Source: Endozoicomonas gorgoniicola
GTDB taxonomy: Bacteria > Pseudomonadota > Gammaproteobacteria > Pseudomonadales > Endozoicomonadaceae
Length of the DNA stretch: 64,000 nucleotides
Direction of reading: 5' to 3'
NCBI RefSeq assembly: GCF_025562715.2
Contig: NZ_JAPFCC010000001.1
Span: 5,604,001-5,668,000 of the forward strand
Shown piece by piece: positions 18,276-27,343 of this stretch. The notes beneath the pieces were generated by a model. The model made no database searches. It was not told the origin of the DNA and saw only the letters and a program-made list of their open reading frames with translations. The stretch's first letter is position 1, and each line of letters opens with the position of its first letter. The position numbers were made by a program, and so were the translations under genes.

Positions 18276-18536
18276 TTATTCGGGCTTTTCTGCCAGTGCC
18301 GTTTCCAGCTCAGCCACTTTTTTCTCCAGTGCCTCCAGACGTTCACGGGTATGTCGTAAAACAGCCATCTGGGCATCGAATTCGTCCTGGGACACCAGCT
18401 CAAACCGGGTCATTGTACTGCTGACCAGGGCTTTTATATTGTGTTCAATATCTTCAGCGGTTTTGCTTTTCTCTGTACTGAGTATCTGGCCTGCCCGGCT
18501 GGCAATATTATTGATGATGGCTGCCTTGTCGATCAT
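18276..18536 (-). CDS. ubiK: Ubiquinone biosynthesis accessory factor UbiK (YqiC/BMFP family)
   Basis: An 86-residue protein beginning MIDKAAIINNIASRAGQIL and ending in a coiled coil (HTRERLEALEKKVAELETAL), the standard UbiK/BMFP layout. UbiK pairs with UbiJ in assembling the ubiquinone-biosynthesis complex and also binds membranes. It is just upstream of yifB on the same strand, a common gene order in gammaproteobacteria. Confidence 0.9.
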   Translation of the reverse strand: MIDKAAIINNIASRAGQILSTEKSKTAEDIEHNIKALVSSTMTRFELVSQDEFDAQMAVLRHTRERLEALEKKVAELETALAEKPE

Positions 18537-18702
18537 GGGGGAGTCCTGACTGCTTATTGGTTGGGTATGGTTGGCGCTGTCATGACTGTAAGCAAAGTGA
18601 TTTCAAGATTCAAGATAAGTACCCGGCTATATGAAATCGAATAGTTCAGACTTATTGGTCAGGTGCTATGTAATACCCTGAAGAAAATGAGAGGAGGGTA
18701 TT

Positions 18703-18762
18703 TGCACCTTATTAGTGCGTTTTCCCGATACTTGTAAAAAGGCGATGCACGAAAAGAGTGCA
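18703..18762 (+). promoter_or_regulatory. Two NtrC-type enhancer sites upstream of glnK
   Basis: TGCACCTTATTAGTGCG (18703-18719) and TGCACGAAAAGAGTGCA (18746-18762) both fit the GCAC, seven bases, GTGC pattern of NtrC dimers. Their centres are 43 bp apart, about four helical turns, and they lie 60-120 bp upstream of the sigma-54 promoter. This is the expected enhancer arrangement for nitrogen-limited activation. The assignment is by pattern. Confidence 0.75.
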
Positions 18763-18821
18763 ATGACCGGGAATGCTCAGAAAACAGCGCTGACAGCCAT
18801 GACACTGACTGGAATTTAAGT

Positions 18822-18837
18822 TGGCACAACATCTGCT
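18822..18837 (+). promoter_or_regulatory. Sigma-54 promoter of glnK-amtB
   Basis: TGGCAC (18822-18827), five bases, CTGCT (18833-18837) matches the -24/-12 pattern TGGCAC-N5-TTGCW at all but one position. It lies about 140 bp before glnK. With the NtrC-like sites upstream, expression should rise when nitrogen is scarce. The remaining sequence between 18537 and 18976 shows no gene. Confidence 0.8.
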
Positions 18838-18976
18838 TTAACAAGAATAAATTTATGAGGCAGGGCTTAACCGCCCATGGCGAAAGTCGTAGACTTAAGC
18901 TCCCTCCTCACTGTTTCAGCTAGTCAGGCTAGCTGTTTATTTTTACCCAAGAGCTAACTAGACCCGGGAGAGATGC

Positions 18977-19315
18977 ATGAAGTTGGTATCAGCCATTATA
19001 AAGCCCTTCAAGCTGGATGATGTTCGTGAAGCATTATCAGAAATTGGCGTGCAGGGTATTACCGTAACAGAAGTAAAAGGTTTTGGTCGCCAGAAAGGTC
19101 ATACCGAGCTGTACCGTGGAGCTGAATATGTCGTTGACTTTCTGCCCAAGGTGAAGATTGAAGTGGGTATTTCCGATGACCTGCTGGATCAGGTGATTGA
19201 AGCCATTTCCAAAGCCGCAAACACTGGCAAAATCGGTGACGGCAAAATCTTTGTAACGACGCTGGAGCAGGCGATTCGAATTCGAACCGGCGAAACCGGT
19301 GAAGACGCTATCTGA
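18977..19315 (+). CDS. glnK: PII nitrogen regulatory protein GlnK
   Basis: A 112-residue PII protein. Tyr51 lies in the T-loop (RGAEYVVDFLPK) and is the conserved uridylylation site. Other signature parts are EVKGFGRQKGH and GKIGDGKIFV. It forms a trimer that senses 2-oxoglutarate and ATP/ADP and plugs the AmtB ammonia channel when nitrogen is plentiful. Its place directly before amtB and behind a sigma-54 promoter marks it as GlnK rather than GlnB. Confidence 0.96.
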   Translation: MKLVSAIIKPFKLDDVREALSEIGVQGITVTEVKGFGRQKGHTELYRGAEYVVDFLPKVKIEVGISDDLLDQVIEAISKAANTGKIGDGKIFVTTLEQAIRIRTGETGEDAI

Positions 19316-19451
19316 CAGGCGTCGTCAGACTACCAATAAATAGCGGTTAATCAATAGCTTTGAATCAGTCTGTAACGGTCGTTGTTTTTCACCTGAAAAA
19401 TACGTTCACAGCAAAAGAATAATATTGTGAATTCCTTCGGGGAGGGGACTC

Positions 19452-20702
19452 GTGGAAAATCTTGCTCAGGTGTCGTATGCACTCGATACCTTTTATTTTC
19501 TGATGTCGGGCGCACTGGTCATGTGGATGGCGGCTGGTTTTTCCATGCTGGAAGCAGGCCTGGTGCGTTCGAAAAACACCGTAGAAATTCTTACCAAAAA
19601 CATTGCCCTGTTTGCCATTGCCTGCACCATGTACCTGTTATGTGGTTATGCCATTATGTATCCCGGTGCTAATGAAGGCGGCATTCTGCCAGTACTCGGT
19701 ACACTGATTGGTGGTGAAAATTCGGTTGAAGCCGTGACTGCCGGTGGCGATGATGCACCTTACTATTCATTGCGTTCAGATTTCTTCTTCCAGGTTGTCT
19801 TTGTGGCGACCGCTATGTCCATTGTCTCTGGTGCAGTGGCTGAACGAATGAAACTCTGGTCATTCCTGCTGTTCGCAGTGTTCATGACCGGCTTTATCTA
19901 TCCCGTTCAGGGTTTCTGGAAGTGGGGCGGAGGTTTCCTTAATGAAGCCGGTTTCCAGGATTTCGCTGGCTCGGGTGTTGTTCATCTGGCGGGTGCTTCT
20001 GCTGCGCTGGCAGGCGTTCTGCTTCTGGGGGCTCGTAAGGGCAAGTACGGCAAAGACGGTTCCATTAACCCAATGCCGGGTGCCAACCTGCCTCTGGCGA
20101 CTCTGGGTACCTTCATCCTGTGGTTGGGCTGGTTTGGCTTTAACGGTGGTTCACAGCTGAAGATTTCTGATGTTGAAAACGCTAACGCTGTCGCCCAGAT
20201 CTTTGTTAACACTAATGCCGGCGCGGCGGGCGGTGTTATTGCTGCCCTGATTGTTGCACGACTGCTGTTTGGTAAGGCTGATTTGACCATGGCTTTGAAT
20301 GGCGCTCTGGCTGGCCTGGTTGCGATTACTGCCGAACCTCTGACGCCAACAGCCCTGGCTGCTACGCTGATCGGTGCTGTAGGTGGCTCACTGGTTGTGT
20401 TTGCTATCGTTGCCCTCGACAAACTGCGCCTGGACGACCCGGCCGGTGCCATTTCTGTACACGGTATTGTGGGAATCTGGGGACTGCTGGCAGTACCTTT
20501 GACTAATGGTGATGCAACACTAGGCGCTCAGCTGTTGGGTATCGCTTCAATCTTTGCCTGGGTCTTCGGTGCCTCACTGGTTGTCTGGGGTGTGGTGAAA
20601 GCTGTTATCGGCCTGCGCATTACTGAAGAAGAAGAGTATGAAGGCGCAGATATCACTGAATGCGGTATGGAAGCCTATCCGGAGTTTACCGGAAAGCAGT
20701 AA
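19452..20702 (+). CDS. amtB: Ammonium transporter AmtB
   Basis: A 416-residue membrane channel of the Amt/Rh family with about eleven hydrophobic helices. Twin pore histidines occur in GSGVVHLAGASAAL (about residue 178) and AISVHGIVGIWG (about 337). The GTG start at 19452 follows a strong GGGGAGGGG. The C-terminal tail ends ECGMEAYPEFTGKQ, a conserved stretch. That tail matters here because bases 20658-20689 encoding it are matched by a CRISPR spacer of the adjoining transposon. The transposon lies 35 bp beyond the stop, leaving the gene intact. Confidence 0.96.
   Translation: MENLAQVSYALDTFYFLMSGALVMWMAAGFSMLEAGLVRSKNTVEILTKNIALFAIACTMYLLCGYAIMYPGANEGGILPVLGTLIGGENSVEAVTAGGDDAPYYSLRSDFFFQVVFVATAMSIVSGAVAERMKLWSFLLFAVFMTGFIYPVQGFWKWGGGFLNEAGFQDFAGSGVVHLAGASAALAGVLLLGARKGKYGKDGSINPMPGANLPLATLGTFILWLGWFGFNGGSQLKISDVENANAVAQIFVNTNAGAAGGVIAALIVARLLFGKADLTMALNGALAGLVAITAEPLTPTALAATLIGAVGGSLVVFAIVALDKLRLDDPAGAISVHGIVGIWGLLAVPLTNGDATLGAQLLGIASIFAWVFGASLVVWGVVKAVIGLRITEEEEYEGADITECGMEAYPEFTGKQ
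20658..20689 (+). other. Candidate protospacer (guide-RNA attachment site) in amtB
   Basis: These 32 bases align without gaps to spacer 2 of the CRISPR array (43973-44004), 23 of 32 identical. Mismatches are at spacer positions 3, 6, 9, 12, 18, 22, 24, 27 and 30. Eight of nine are third codon positions, and 6, 12, 18, 24 and 30 are the bases a type I crRNA flips out of pairing. The guide would encode EWGIEAYSDFT against AmtB ECGMEAYPEFT. The 5' flank is CT, a CN-type PAM. The transposon starts 48 bp beyond the PAM-distal end. Confidence 0.88.
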
Positions 20703-20732
20703 TCTGAAGCATCCAGTCACCCTGGTTTGGGC

Positions 20733-20737
20733 GGGGA
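20733..20737. repeat. GGGGA target-site duplication, copy 1
   Basis: Five bases directly before the TGT tip of element 1. The same GGGGA follows the other tip (44178-44182) and recurs at 60129-60133. Tn7-like elements duplicate 5 bp at insertion. Confidence 0.92.
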
Positions 20738-20807
20738 TGTCGCTACTACCATATCGTGACATAAAAATTTTAGCGATGACATAAAACGACAACTTTGACA
20801 AAAAAGA
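20738..20807 (+). repeat. TnsB-binding repeats at the tnsA-side end of element 1
   Basis: Three related units follow the tip: TACTACCATATCGTGACATA from 20744, TTTAGCGATGACATAAAA from about 20768, and CAACTTTGACAAAAAA from about 20790. They share a TGACA core spaced about 20 bp apart, like the close-packed sites at the Tn7 right end. The opposite end carries the same motif in inverted form. Confidence 0.75.
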
Positions 20808-20852
20808 CCTTGGCAACAATACTTCAGGTGTTGTTTAACCGAGGTCTTTTTT
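20800..20852 (+). promoter_or_regulatory. Long hairpin directly before tnsA, hiding its ribosome site
   Basis: AAAAAGACCTTGG (20801-20813) pairs with CCGAGGTCTTTTT (20839-20851), with an inner CAACA/TGTTG stem (814-818 with 829-833). It ends in a T-run and looks like an intrinsic terminator in both directions. The GAGG at 20841-20844 that would serve tnsA (ATG 20854) lies in the 3' arm. It may block read-through from amtB and hold tnsA translation low. Element 2 has a similar hairpin in the same place. Confidence 0.7.
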
Positions 20853-20853
20853 T

Positions 20854-21507
20854 ATGTACCGCAGAAAGCTCGGGAAGTCCAAGGTCAAAAATATACACCG
20901 TTTTGTCAGCCCTAAAAACGGTACTACGCTCCTTATTGAATCAACTCTTGAGTTCCACAGCTGCTACCCCCTTGAGTATAACCGAGAAGTAAAATCCTTT
21001 GAGGCTCAGCCAGAAGGCTTTGAATATGTATATGAAAATAAAGTTCACAGATACACTCCTGATCATCTTGCTCGGATGATCAGTGGTCAAGAGCCGTATA
21101 TAGAGGTAAAGCCATCAAGAATCGCTAATCGAAAGGATTTTCAAGATCGTTTTTCCTGCCAGAGAGAAGCGGCAAAGGGCTTGGGAAGAGATCTTTTATT
21201 ATGGACTGAAGAGTTCATCCGTAGGCAGCCCTACTTTGATAACCTCCAGATAATCCATAAATACAGAACGCAAGGTCCCATAACTGCTGAGCATAGGCAC
21301 ATTCTAGCTACTGCTTCTTCATATGCGAATCATGTAGTAACCATTCAGGAGCTTGCTTGTTTTGCAGATATGAATGAACCTCATTTTTTTCCTCTTGCAT
21401 ATGACCTGATCGCCAGAAACCATTTGGTCACAGATCTGAATACATCACATTTGACCAAAAATTCCTTAGTAGGTATCAATCATGGCCATTATCCAAAGAT
21501 TTACTGA
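20854..21507 (+). CDS. tnsA: Tn7-like transposase endonuclease subunit TnsA (element 1)
   Basis: A 217-residue TnsA. The restriction-enzyme-like active site is visible as E in TLEFHSCYPLEY (about residue 31), D in YTPDH (about 70) and E-x-K in YIEVKPS (about 86-88). A winged-helix C-terminal part follows. TnsA cuts the 5' ends of the transposon so that, with TnsB, the element is cut out cleanly. The stop overlaps the start of tnsB by 26 bases. Sequence is clearly homologous to the TnsA of element 2 (FEAQP...YTPD...IEVK), but well diverged. Confidence 0.9.
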   Translation: MYRRKLGKSKVKNIHRFVSPKNGTTLLIESTLEFHSCYPLEYNREVKSFEAQPEGFEYVYENKVHRYTPDHLARMISGQEPYIEVKPSRIANRKDFQDRFSCQREAAKGLGRDLLLWTEEFIRRQPYFDNLQIIHKYRTQGPITAEHRHILATASSYANHVVTIQELACFADMNEPHFFPLAYDLIARNHLVTDLNTSHLTKNSLVGINHGHYPKIY

Positions 21508-22050
21508 AGGAACTGTATTCAAGCTGCTTCCAGGGGCAGAAACTGAAGAGGAGTTACTGTTAAGGATAGAGAGTCGGAGTAGTGATAAGCTTGATCTCAC
21601 AAACCTTTTGCAAGGTGGCTCTACGTTAAGTCGAAGTATTGATGAGATAGAGTTGAGCCTTGCTGAAGGAAGAGTTGAGTTTGTGATCAGTAGCCCGGAC
21701 AGTCAGAAAGAGGACTCTCTCTCCGAGGACTTAGCTTCTCTGCCCAAAAAGCAGAGAGAAGAGGTTGTTCGTCGGTTCACGTATGTGACTAAATTACGGC
21801 AAAAAGTCAAAACCTGGACAGAAAAATCCCTCACACCCTTAATCTCCGAAATAGCCAAAGAGTTAAACGACGATAGACCACCAAATTGGAGAACACTTGC
21901 ACGCTGGAATGAGTCATATAGTTCAAATGGTCAAACTGTTAAGGCGCTATTTACAGATCAGATGAAACAAGGAAACCGAACAAAAAGGCTTTCTGATGAG
22001 GTTGAAGGATACATACGAGATGCAATAGAGACATACAAAACTAAAGAAAG

Positions 22051-23595
22051 CTCAGGTTTAGAGTTCTTAAAACATGAACGTTCGGTAAAATATTTAGCGT
22101 CGGCGCAGCCAACCCCGTCAGGCACACAATTTAAACCTGCCTGAACCGTTTAAATCATTGGTTCTGAGTTCATTTATGTCGTTTTTCCAAAAAAACTATC
22201 CGAACGTTCGTTTTTATCCGGCAATTTCAGCTCTAATTTTTGCTCATATCGGTTCCAGCAGCCACGAATTCGAAACTGCGGAATAATCCAAAACAGCGCG
22301 CGCCTAAGCATTCCGGCCGTGACTGTATGGGGGTTCCTCCAGGCAGTTTTGGCCAACGCAATGGCCGCAGGATTTTGACAAATGGTCAGCAATTGCACCA
22401 GCGCATACCCTGCCATTTTAATGTGCATCCATCGTAACAGCGTTCTGAGTTTCTGCTGCCATAAATGCTTGCATCCAAACTCGTGTTTAAGTTGCTGGAA
22501 CATAGGCTCTATAGGCCACCTGAGCGAGTAGGCTAATAGCACTTCATCGGCTTTCAGGTCAGGATTTGTGGACAGAAATAGTTTGGTTTCTGTTTCTCCC
22601 TTGTCGTTTTCAAAACGACTCCAGACGACTCGGACAATACGGCCTTTCAAAAAACGAGCCCGGCAAATACAGGAACGAAAAGAGACAGTCCGGTTCTTTC
22701 TGTAAAGCCAGAGAGTCATCTTGGTCTCTGGTAATTTCTCTACTTCCTCAGGTGTCATTTTGACACCATACTTACGCTTGCGGCCTTTCCTTTTGAAAGG
22801 AGAGGGAGGAAGTGCATCGACTGGAAGCGCATAAAGTGCCCGGTTTTTGGGTATATGACCAATGACCTCATACCCAAGCTCAAGCGCGGGCTGCATCATG
22901 GTGTGATTCATAAACCAGCAGTCAGTGAGTAGCCGAAAAGCTCGCCCCTGAAGAGTCTGCCGTACAGATTTCAGCATGGCCTTTGCAATTTTAAGTTTAC
23001 TGATATTGCCTGATTTAGGTGATGGAAATGCCATCACTGGAACCGCAGTATGCACCTTGTCTGATGGTCTCTGGAAAGGAATAGCCAGAAAGACCCAGCA
23101 TTGACCAAGAAGATAAGTACACCGGTTCTTTTTCTTGCTGTGTTGGTGATGTATTCGGCATGCCGGTGCTTTGTCAGAGCAACGTTCGAGTGTCAGGTCG
23201 TCAAGAATCAGGGGAATGGTCTGACCGTCAGGCACTTTAGAACTGACCAGCAATATCAGACGATGCGCCAGGTTTCGCCAACGCCACTTACCTTGAGAGA
23301 CCCAATGATGGTAGCTGTTCCAGAAATTCTCGTAGTGGATCGTCAGGAGAGCCTGTGTAACAAAGCCTTCGCCAGAAAGCATGCCACCCAGAAGTAACTC
23401 ACAGAACGTTGGTGCCGCAAGTGGTGATAGCGCTTTTGCAAGAAATGTCGTATATAAAGAAAGCTCTCGAAGGATTACTTTCTGATCTGAAGTGAGCATG
23501 GCAACCGCTTTTTCCTGGTAGATGAAGCGGTTGCTTAACCTATTTCGGCATCAAAAAATACAAAACGTTAGTACTTATAATTCTCTAAACTCGAG
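22051..23595 (-). mobile_element. IS4-type insertion sequence in tnsB
   Basis: Imperfect inverted tips: CTCAGGTTTAGAG at 22051 and, on the minus strand from 23595, CTCGAGTTTAGAG. The 9-bp target duplication TAAAGAAAG lies at 22042-22050 and 23596-23604. Length is 1545 bp with one transposase gene on the minus strand. It inserted before the IS30-type element, which landed at the edge of its right duplication. Confidence 0.88.
22174..23499 (-). CDS. IS4-superfamily transposase
   Basis: A 441-residue transposase. The IS4 YREK signature is complete: YSLRWPIEPMFQQLK has Y, two residues, R, three, E, six, K. The first acidic residues are in LILDDLTLE and a conserved D lies in LLTDCWF. It spans almost the whole insertion sequence and appears intact. 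Confidence 0.92.
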   Translation of the reverse strand: MLTSDQKVILRELSLYTTFLAKALSPLAAPTFCELLLGGMLSGEGFVTQALLTIHYENFWNSYHHWVSQGKWRWRNLAHRLILLVSSKVPDGQTIPLILDDLTLERCSDKAPACRIHHQHSKKKNRCTYLLGQCWVFLAIPFQRPSDKVHTAVPVMAFPSPKSGNISKLKIAKAMLKSVRQTLQGRAFRLLTDCWFMNHTMMQPALELGYEVIGHIPKNRALYALPVDALPPSPFKRKGRKRKYGVKMTPEEVEKLPETKMTLWLYRKNRTVSFRSCICRARFLKGRIVRVVWSRFENDKGETETKLFLSTNPDLKADEVLLAYSLRWPIEPMFQQLKHEFGCKHLWQQKLRTLLRWMHIKMAGYALVQLLTICQNPAAIALAKTAWRNPHTVTAGMLRRALFWIIPQFRIRGCWNRYEQKLELKLPDKNERSDSFFGKTT

Positions 23596-23606
23596 TAAAG
23601 AAAGAA

Positions 23607-24727
23607 CCTGAATTCGTATCATAAGTGCATAACCTCTGTAACCAGAGGATTGTTTCAGAACCTTTGAAGTGAATCAGAACTCAGGGGTATTCTGTAAAGC
23701 AACCAAACCATACAGAGGAAGCCAAGGATGGCCTATACACACCTGAGCTCTGAAGAGAGATATTATATCGAAACTGAACTCAAAAATGGGACTTCACAAA
23801 ACAAAATTGCTAAAAAGCTTGGCCGTTCACAGCCTACCGTGTCGCGAGAAGTAAACCGCAATAAAGGGCAAAGAGGGTACAGGCACCAACAGGCTAATCG
23901 CACAGCTCGGCAGCGGCACAAAGATAAGCCAAAAGCTATTAAGCTGACAGACGACATTAAACAACGTATTTCAAACGATATCCGTTCAGATTGGAGTCCT
24001 GAACAAGTGGCTGGAAGGCTTGAAAAGGACGGTGTAATCAAGCTGCATCATGAGACGATTTATCAATTTGTAGCGGATGATAAACGGCGCGGAGGCTCGC
24101 TCTATAAGCACTTGAGGCACCAGAAAAAAACTTATCGAAAGCGATACGGTTCAGCTCATAACCGAACCGGTATACCAAATCGGGTTGGCATTGAAGAACG
24201 CCCCGAAGTGGTCAACAACAGAGAGCGAGTTGGTGACTGGGAAGCTGATACTGTAATAGGTAAAAATCATAAAGGAGCCATCGCTACATTAGATGAACGA
24301 AAAACCAAGCTTCGCCTTGCTGTCCCTCTACCAGGCAAGAAGGCAAAAGCGGTTAAACAGGGAATAATTGACGTACTCAAGCCTCTGAAAAGGTTTGTAA
24401 AGACAATAACATACGACAATGGAAAGGAGTTTGTTCAGCATGAATCAATTGCCAAAGCTTTAAAATGTGACAGCTACTTTGCTGCCCCCTACCATTCTTG
24501 GGAAAGAGGCCAGAATGAGAATGCTAATGGTTTGCTAAGGCAGTATTTCCCCAAGTCGATGGAGCTTAATGGCGTGACAGAAAAAGATGTCATCATTGCA
24601 GTGGATAAGCTGAACAACAGGCCAAGAAAGTGCCTGGGCTACAAGACTCCTTATGAGGCATTTAAAGAGTCAACTGGAATAGATGCAAGAAAAGTCATGG
24701 GTTATGCACTTATGACTTGAATTCAGG
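23607..24727 (+). mobile_element. IS30-type insertion sequence in tnsB
   Basis: Inverted tips of about 26 bp: CCTGAATTCGTATCATAAGT at 23607 and, on the minus strand from 24727, CCTGAATTCAAGTCATAAGT, each continuing GCATAACC. The target duplication is GAA at 23604-23606 and 24728-24730. Length 1121 bp. The transposase gene runs into its right tip. Confidence 0.88.
23728..24720 (+). CDS. IS30-family transposase
   Basis: A 330-residue transposase. An N-terminal helix-turn-helix (GTSQNKIAKKLGRSQPTVSR) binds the tips. The DDE core has D in GDWEADTVIG, D in TITYDNGKEF and E in ERGQNENANGLLRQYFP, all classic for IS30. The frame is complete, preceded by AGAGGAAG. Confidence 0.95.
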   Translation: MAYTHLSSEERYYIETELKNGTSQNKIAKKLGRSQPTVSREVNRNKGQRGYRHQQANRTARQRHKDKPKAIKLTDDIKQRISNDIRSDWSPEQVAGRLEKDGVIKLHHETIYQFVADDKRRGGSLYKHLRHQKKTYRKRYGSAHNRTGIPNRVGIEERPEVVNNRERVGDWEADTVIGKNHKGAIATLDERKTKLRLAVPLPGKKAKAVKQGIIDVLKPLKRFVKTITYDNGKEFVQHESIAKALKCDSYFAAPYHSWERGQNENANGLLRQYFPKSMELNGVTEKDVIIAVDKLNNRPRKCLGYKTPYEAFKESTGIDARKVMGYALMT

Positions 24728-26165
24728 GAATATCAATTTATGAGGCTTGGGATAATCTTGATGGTTATATTACGAATGCAAATAAAAAAAGACCTGAAGG
24801 TGATAAGCTAAAAACGCCGTGCTACGACATATTAAGGAAAAGGATTAAGGCAGAGTCTCCTTATGAAATAATGGTTGCCAGAGAAGGAAAAAGAAAAGCT
24901 GATATTGAGTTTGCTTCTGTTGGTATGTCTTTAAAACTCGAAAGGGCAATGCAGCGAGTAGAGGTTGATCATACAAAATTGGACGTATTTGTTGTCGATG
25001 ATGAAAATTATCTGCCGTTGGGAAGGCCTTGGCTAACCACTTCAATTGATGCCTTGTCGAGATCAATTACTGGGTTCTATGTTGGTTTTCATCCCCCAAG
25101 CTTTTTAACATTAACAAAGCTTCTTAAGTCCATAATTATTCCTAAAAATTATATCAAGGAACGCTATCCAGAAATAAGAAATCCATGGGTTTGTTCCGGA
25201 GTTCCAGAACTTTTTGTGTTTGATAATGGAAAAGAATTCTGGTCAAAAGACCTTGAGGTTGTTTTGGCAGAACTAAATATTCAAACTCAATATAACCCGG
25301 TACAAAAACCATGGTTAAAAGGGAAGATTGAGCGATTATACGGAACCATCAACAAAAAGCTTCTTATTGATTTACCAGGAAAGACTTTCAGCAATATATT
25401 TGAAAAAGGCGATTATGACCCTGAAAAGAATGCTGTTATTACTTTCAGTACCTTCCTTGAAATTCTTTATACTTGGGTTGTTGATGTCTATCAGCAGCAG
25501 CCTGTTGCTAAAGGTACGATTATTCCTGATCTTGCCTGGAAAGAAGGTATCCTTGATTTTCCTCCACGCCATGTCGACCCGAAGCGATTGGATATCATTC
25601 TGGGTAGAACGAAGTACAGCAAGCTTCGTCGTGGCGGCGTCCAATATTCGAACCTGAGATATGATTCGAATGATCTTGCCAAGCTGAGAGGCAGGATTGG
25701 AAGTGTTCAGGTTATGTATAAGATTGATCCTGATGATCTTGGTTATATTCATGTGTTCAATGAATCTGAACGTCGTTACTTAAAGGTTCATGCGGTAGAT
25801 TTTGAGTATGCCGATGGTCTTTCAGAGTGGCAGCATAAAGTACATAAAAAATACGCCCGAAAATATATTCGCAAAAAGTATCGGCATGACGATGTGGTAG
25901 CAGCTCGTGATGCTATCAAAGAACTAGTCAAGCGCGAGATTGAACGCTGGGAAACCCATGGGAAAGCTGGGAAGAACAGTACCTCTGTAAGAGCTGCCAG
26001 ATATGCCAAGGTTGCTGATAACTCAACTGGTTCTTTGACTAGTGTCATCAAGGGGCCAGAGAACAATGCAGTGAGCATCAATTCAGGTGATTCGTCAGAG
26101 AAAAAAGATGATTGGTATGTTCCTATTGACCGAACAGCGTGGAGTTCTTCTGGAGGTGAAGAGTA

Positions 26166-27176
26166 ATGGAATTAGTACTGTCAGACTGGCAAAAAAAGAG
26201 AAGTGCTCACGTCAGAGATATGCGTATCTGGATGGAGATTCATAACCTTATTTTTAGCGACATGGAAGAATGTAAGGAGTTAGCAAAGTACGGTGGAGAA
26301 CCTCCATGCATGTTATGTTACGGAGACACTGGCTCTGGAAAATCTGCACAAATTGAAAAATTCAGAAATGATCATAAGCGCTATGAGAAGGCAGATCGAT
26401 CAGTGATACCTGTCGTGTATAGTGTGTTACCGACGAAACTGTCAGAGAGAGGCCTTTTGATCAAACTACTAAAAGCCATTGGTCAAGAGATTGAAGATTA
26501 TAAGGAACTGGATGAAGATGATCTGCTGCAATTAATAGTGAAATATGTGGATCAGCTTGGTATTGAACTTTTCATTATTGATGAAGCTCAGGGGTTTCTG
26601 GAACATGAGAGTAGAAGATTGGTTTATGACGCCACAGAGTGCCTTAAAAGGTTAATTATAGAAACAAAAAGACCTTTTATCCTTTTTGGGATGCCTTGGT
26701 GCCTGTATGCTATTGAACAGAACTCTCAGCTAGCAAGCCGTTTTCTTCGTAGAAGATATCTGTCCCCATTTATCATCTCAGAGCTATCAAAAAAAGCGGT
26801 TTATCTCAATTTTCTGGATGAGTTGGATGAAAGACTGGGGTTTGAAGAGAAAGCTGATCTGAAGAGTCGAGAAATCTCTCTTCGGTTGTTTGTAGTGAGC
26901 CGGGGCAATTTACGGGTCTTGAGGAATGTTATCGATCAGGCTGCATTTCTTGCAATTAAAGAAAATGCTCGACAAATTACTTATGACCATTTTCTGAAAG
27001 CTTGTGAGGCATTCTTTCCAGGAGATGAAAATCCATTCCGTATGCAGAACCTTGATAAGCTAGAATTTTTTGAGCTAGAGAAGCCATCATACTGGGATCA
27101 AAATGCAAAGAGGGGTGTTAACCCTGTTGTTGAGCAAACGTTTACAGAAGTGAAAACCCTGTCTGAGATCGTTTAG
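26166..27176 (+). CDS. tnsC: Tn7-like AAA+ regulator TnsC (element 1)
   Basis: A 336-residue AAA+ ATPase. Walker A is YGDTGSGKS (about residue 57-64) and Walker B ELFIIDEAQGF (about 135-143). TnsC forms ATP-bound rings or filaments on DNA and links the TniQ-Cascade target complex to the TnsAB transposase. The ATG overlaps the tnsB stop (TAATG). It is intact although tnsB is not, but expression may suffer from the insertions upstream. It is the last gene of this tns operon: no tniQ follows it here. Confidence 0.92.
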   Translation: MELVLSDWQKKRSAHVRDMRIWMEIHNLIFSDMEECKELAKYGGEPPCMLCYGDTGSGKSAQIEKFRNDHKRYEKADRSVIPVVYSVLPTKLSERGLLIKLLKAIGQEIEDYKELDEDDLLQLIVKYVDQLGIELFIIDEAQGFLEHESRRLVYDATECLKRLIIETKRPFILFGMPWCLYAIEQNSQLASRFLRRRYLSPFIISELSKKAVYLNFLDELDERLGFEEKADLKSREISLRLFVVSRGNLRVLRNVIDQAAFLAIKENARQITYDHFLKACEAFFPGDENPFRMQNLDKLEFFELEKPSYWDQNAKRGVNPVVEQTFTEVKTLSEIV

Positions 27177-27343
27177 AGTGATCTTGTAGTCCAGTTGTTA
27201 TCTGGGCTACACAAAAATACATTTTTTTTCACCACCTACGCTGCTGCCAAATCTACCCTTATTCCGTAACCTCAACCCTGCCTCCAGACGAGGCTCGAAA
27301 CATGGCCCACGGTGGGTTGTGTAGAATGCTTGAGGGTTTTCTC

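Larger units (their letters stand above)
21482..26166 (+). pseudogene. tnsB: TnsB transposase of element 1, interrupted by two insertion sequences
   Basis: The gene is split into 21482-22050 and 24731-26166. Removing the IS4-type element (22051-23595), the IS30-type element (23607-24727) and one copy of each target duplication joins the parts in one frame through KTKERISIYEAWDNLDGYIT. The restored protein is about 668 residues, against 665 in element 2. The C-terminal piece holds the DDE core: D in VEVDHTKLDVF, D in FVFDNGKEFW and E in KGKIERLYG. TnsB binds the element ends and makes the 3' cuts and joins. The only damage seen is the insertions, so loss was recent. Confidence 0.9.
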
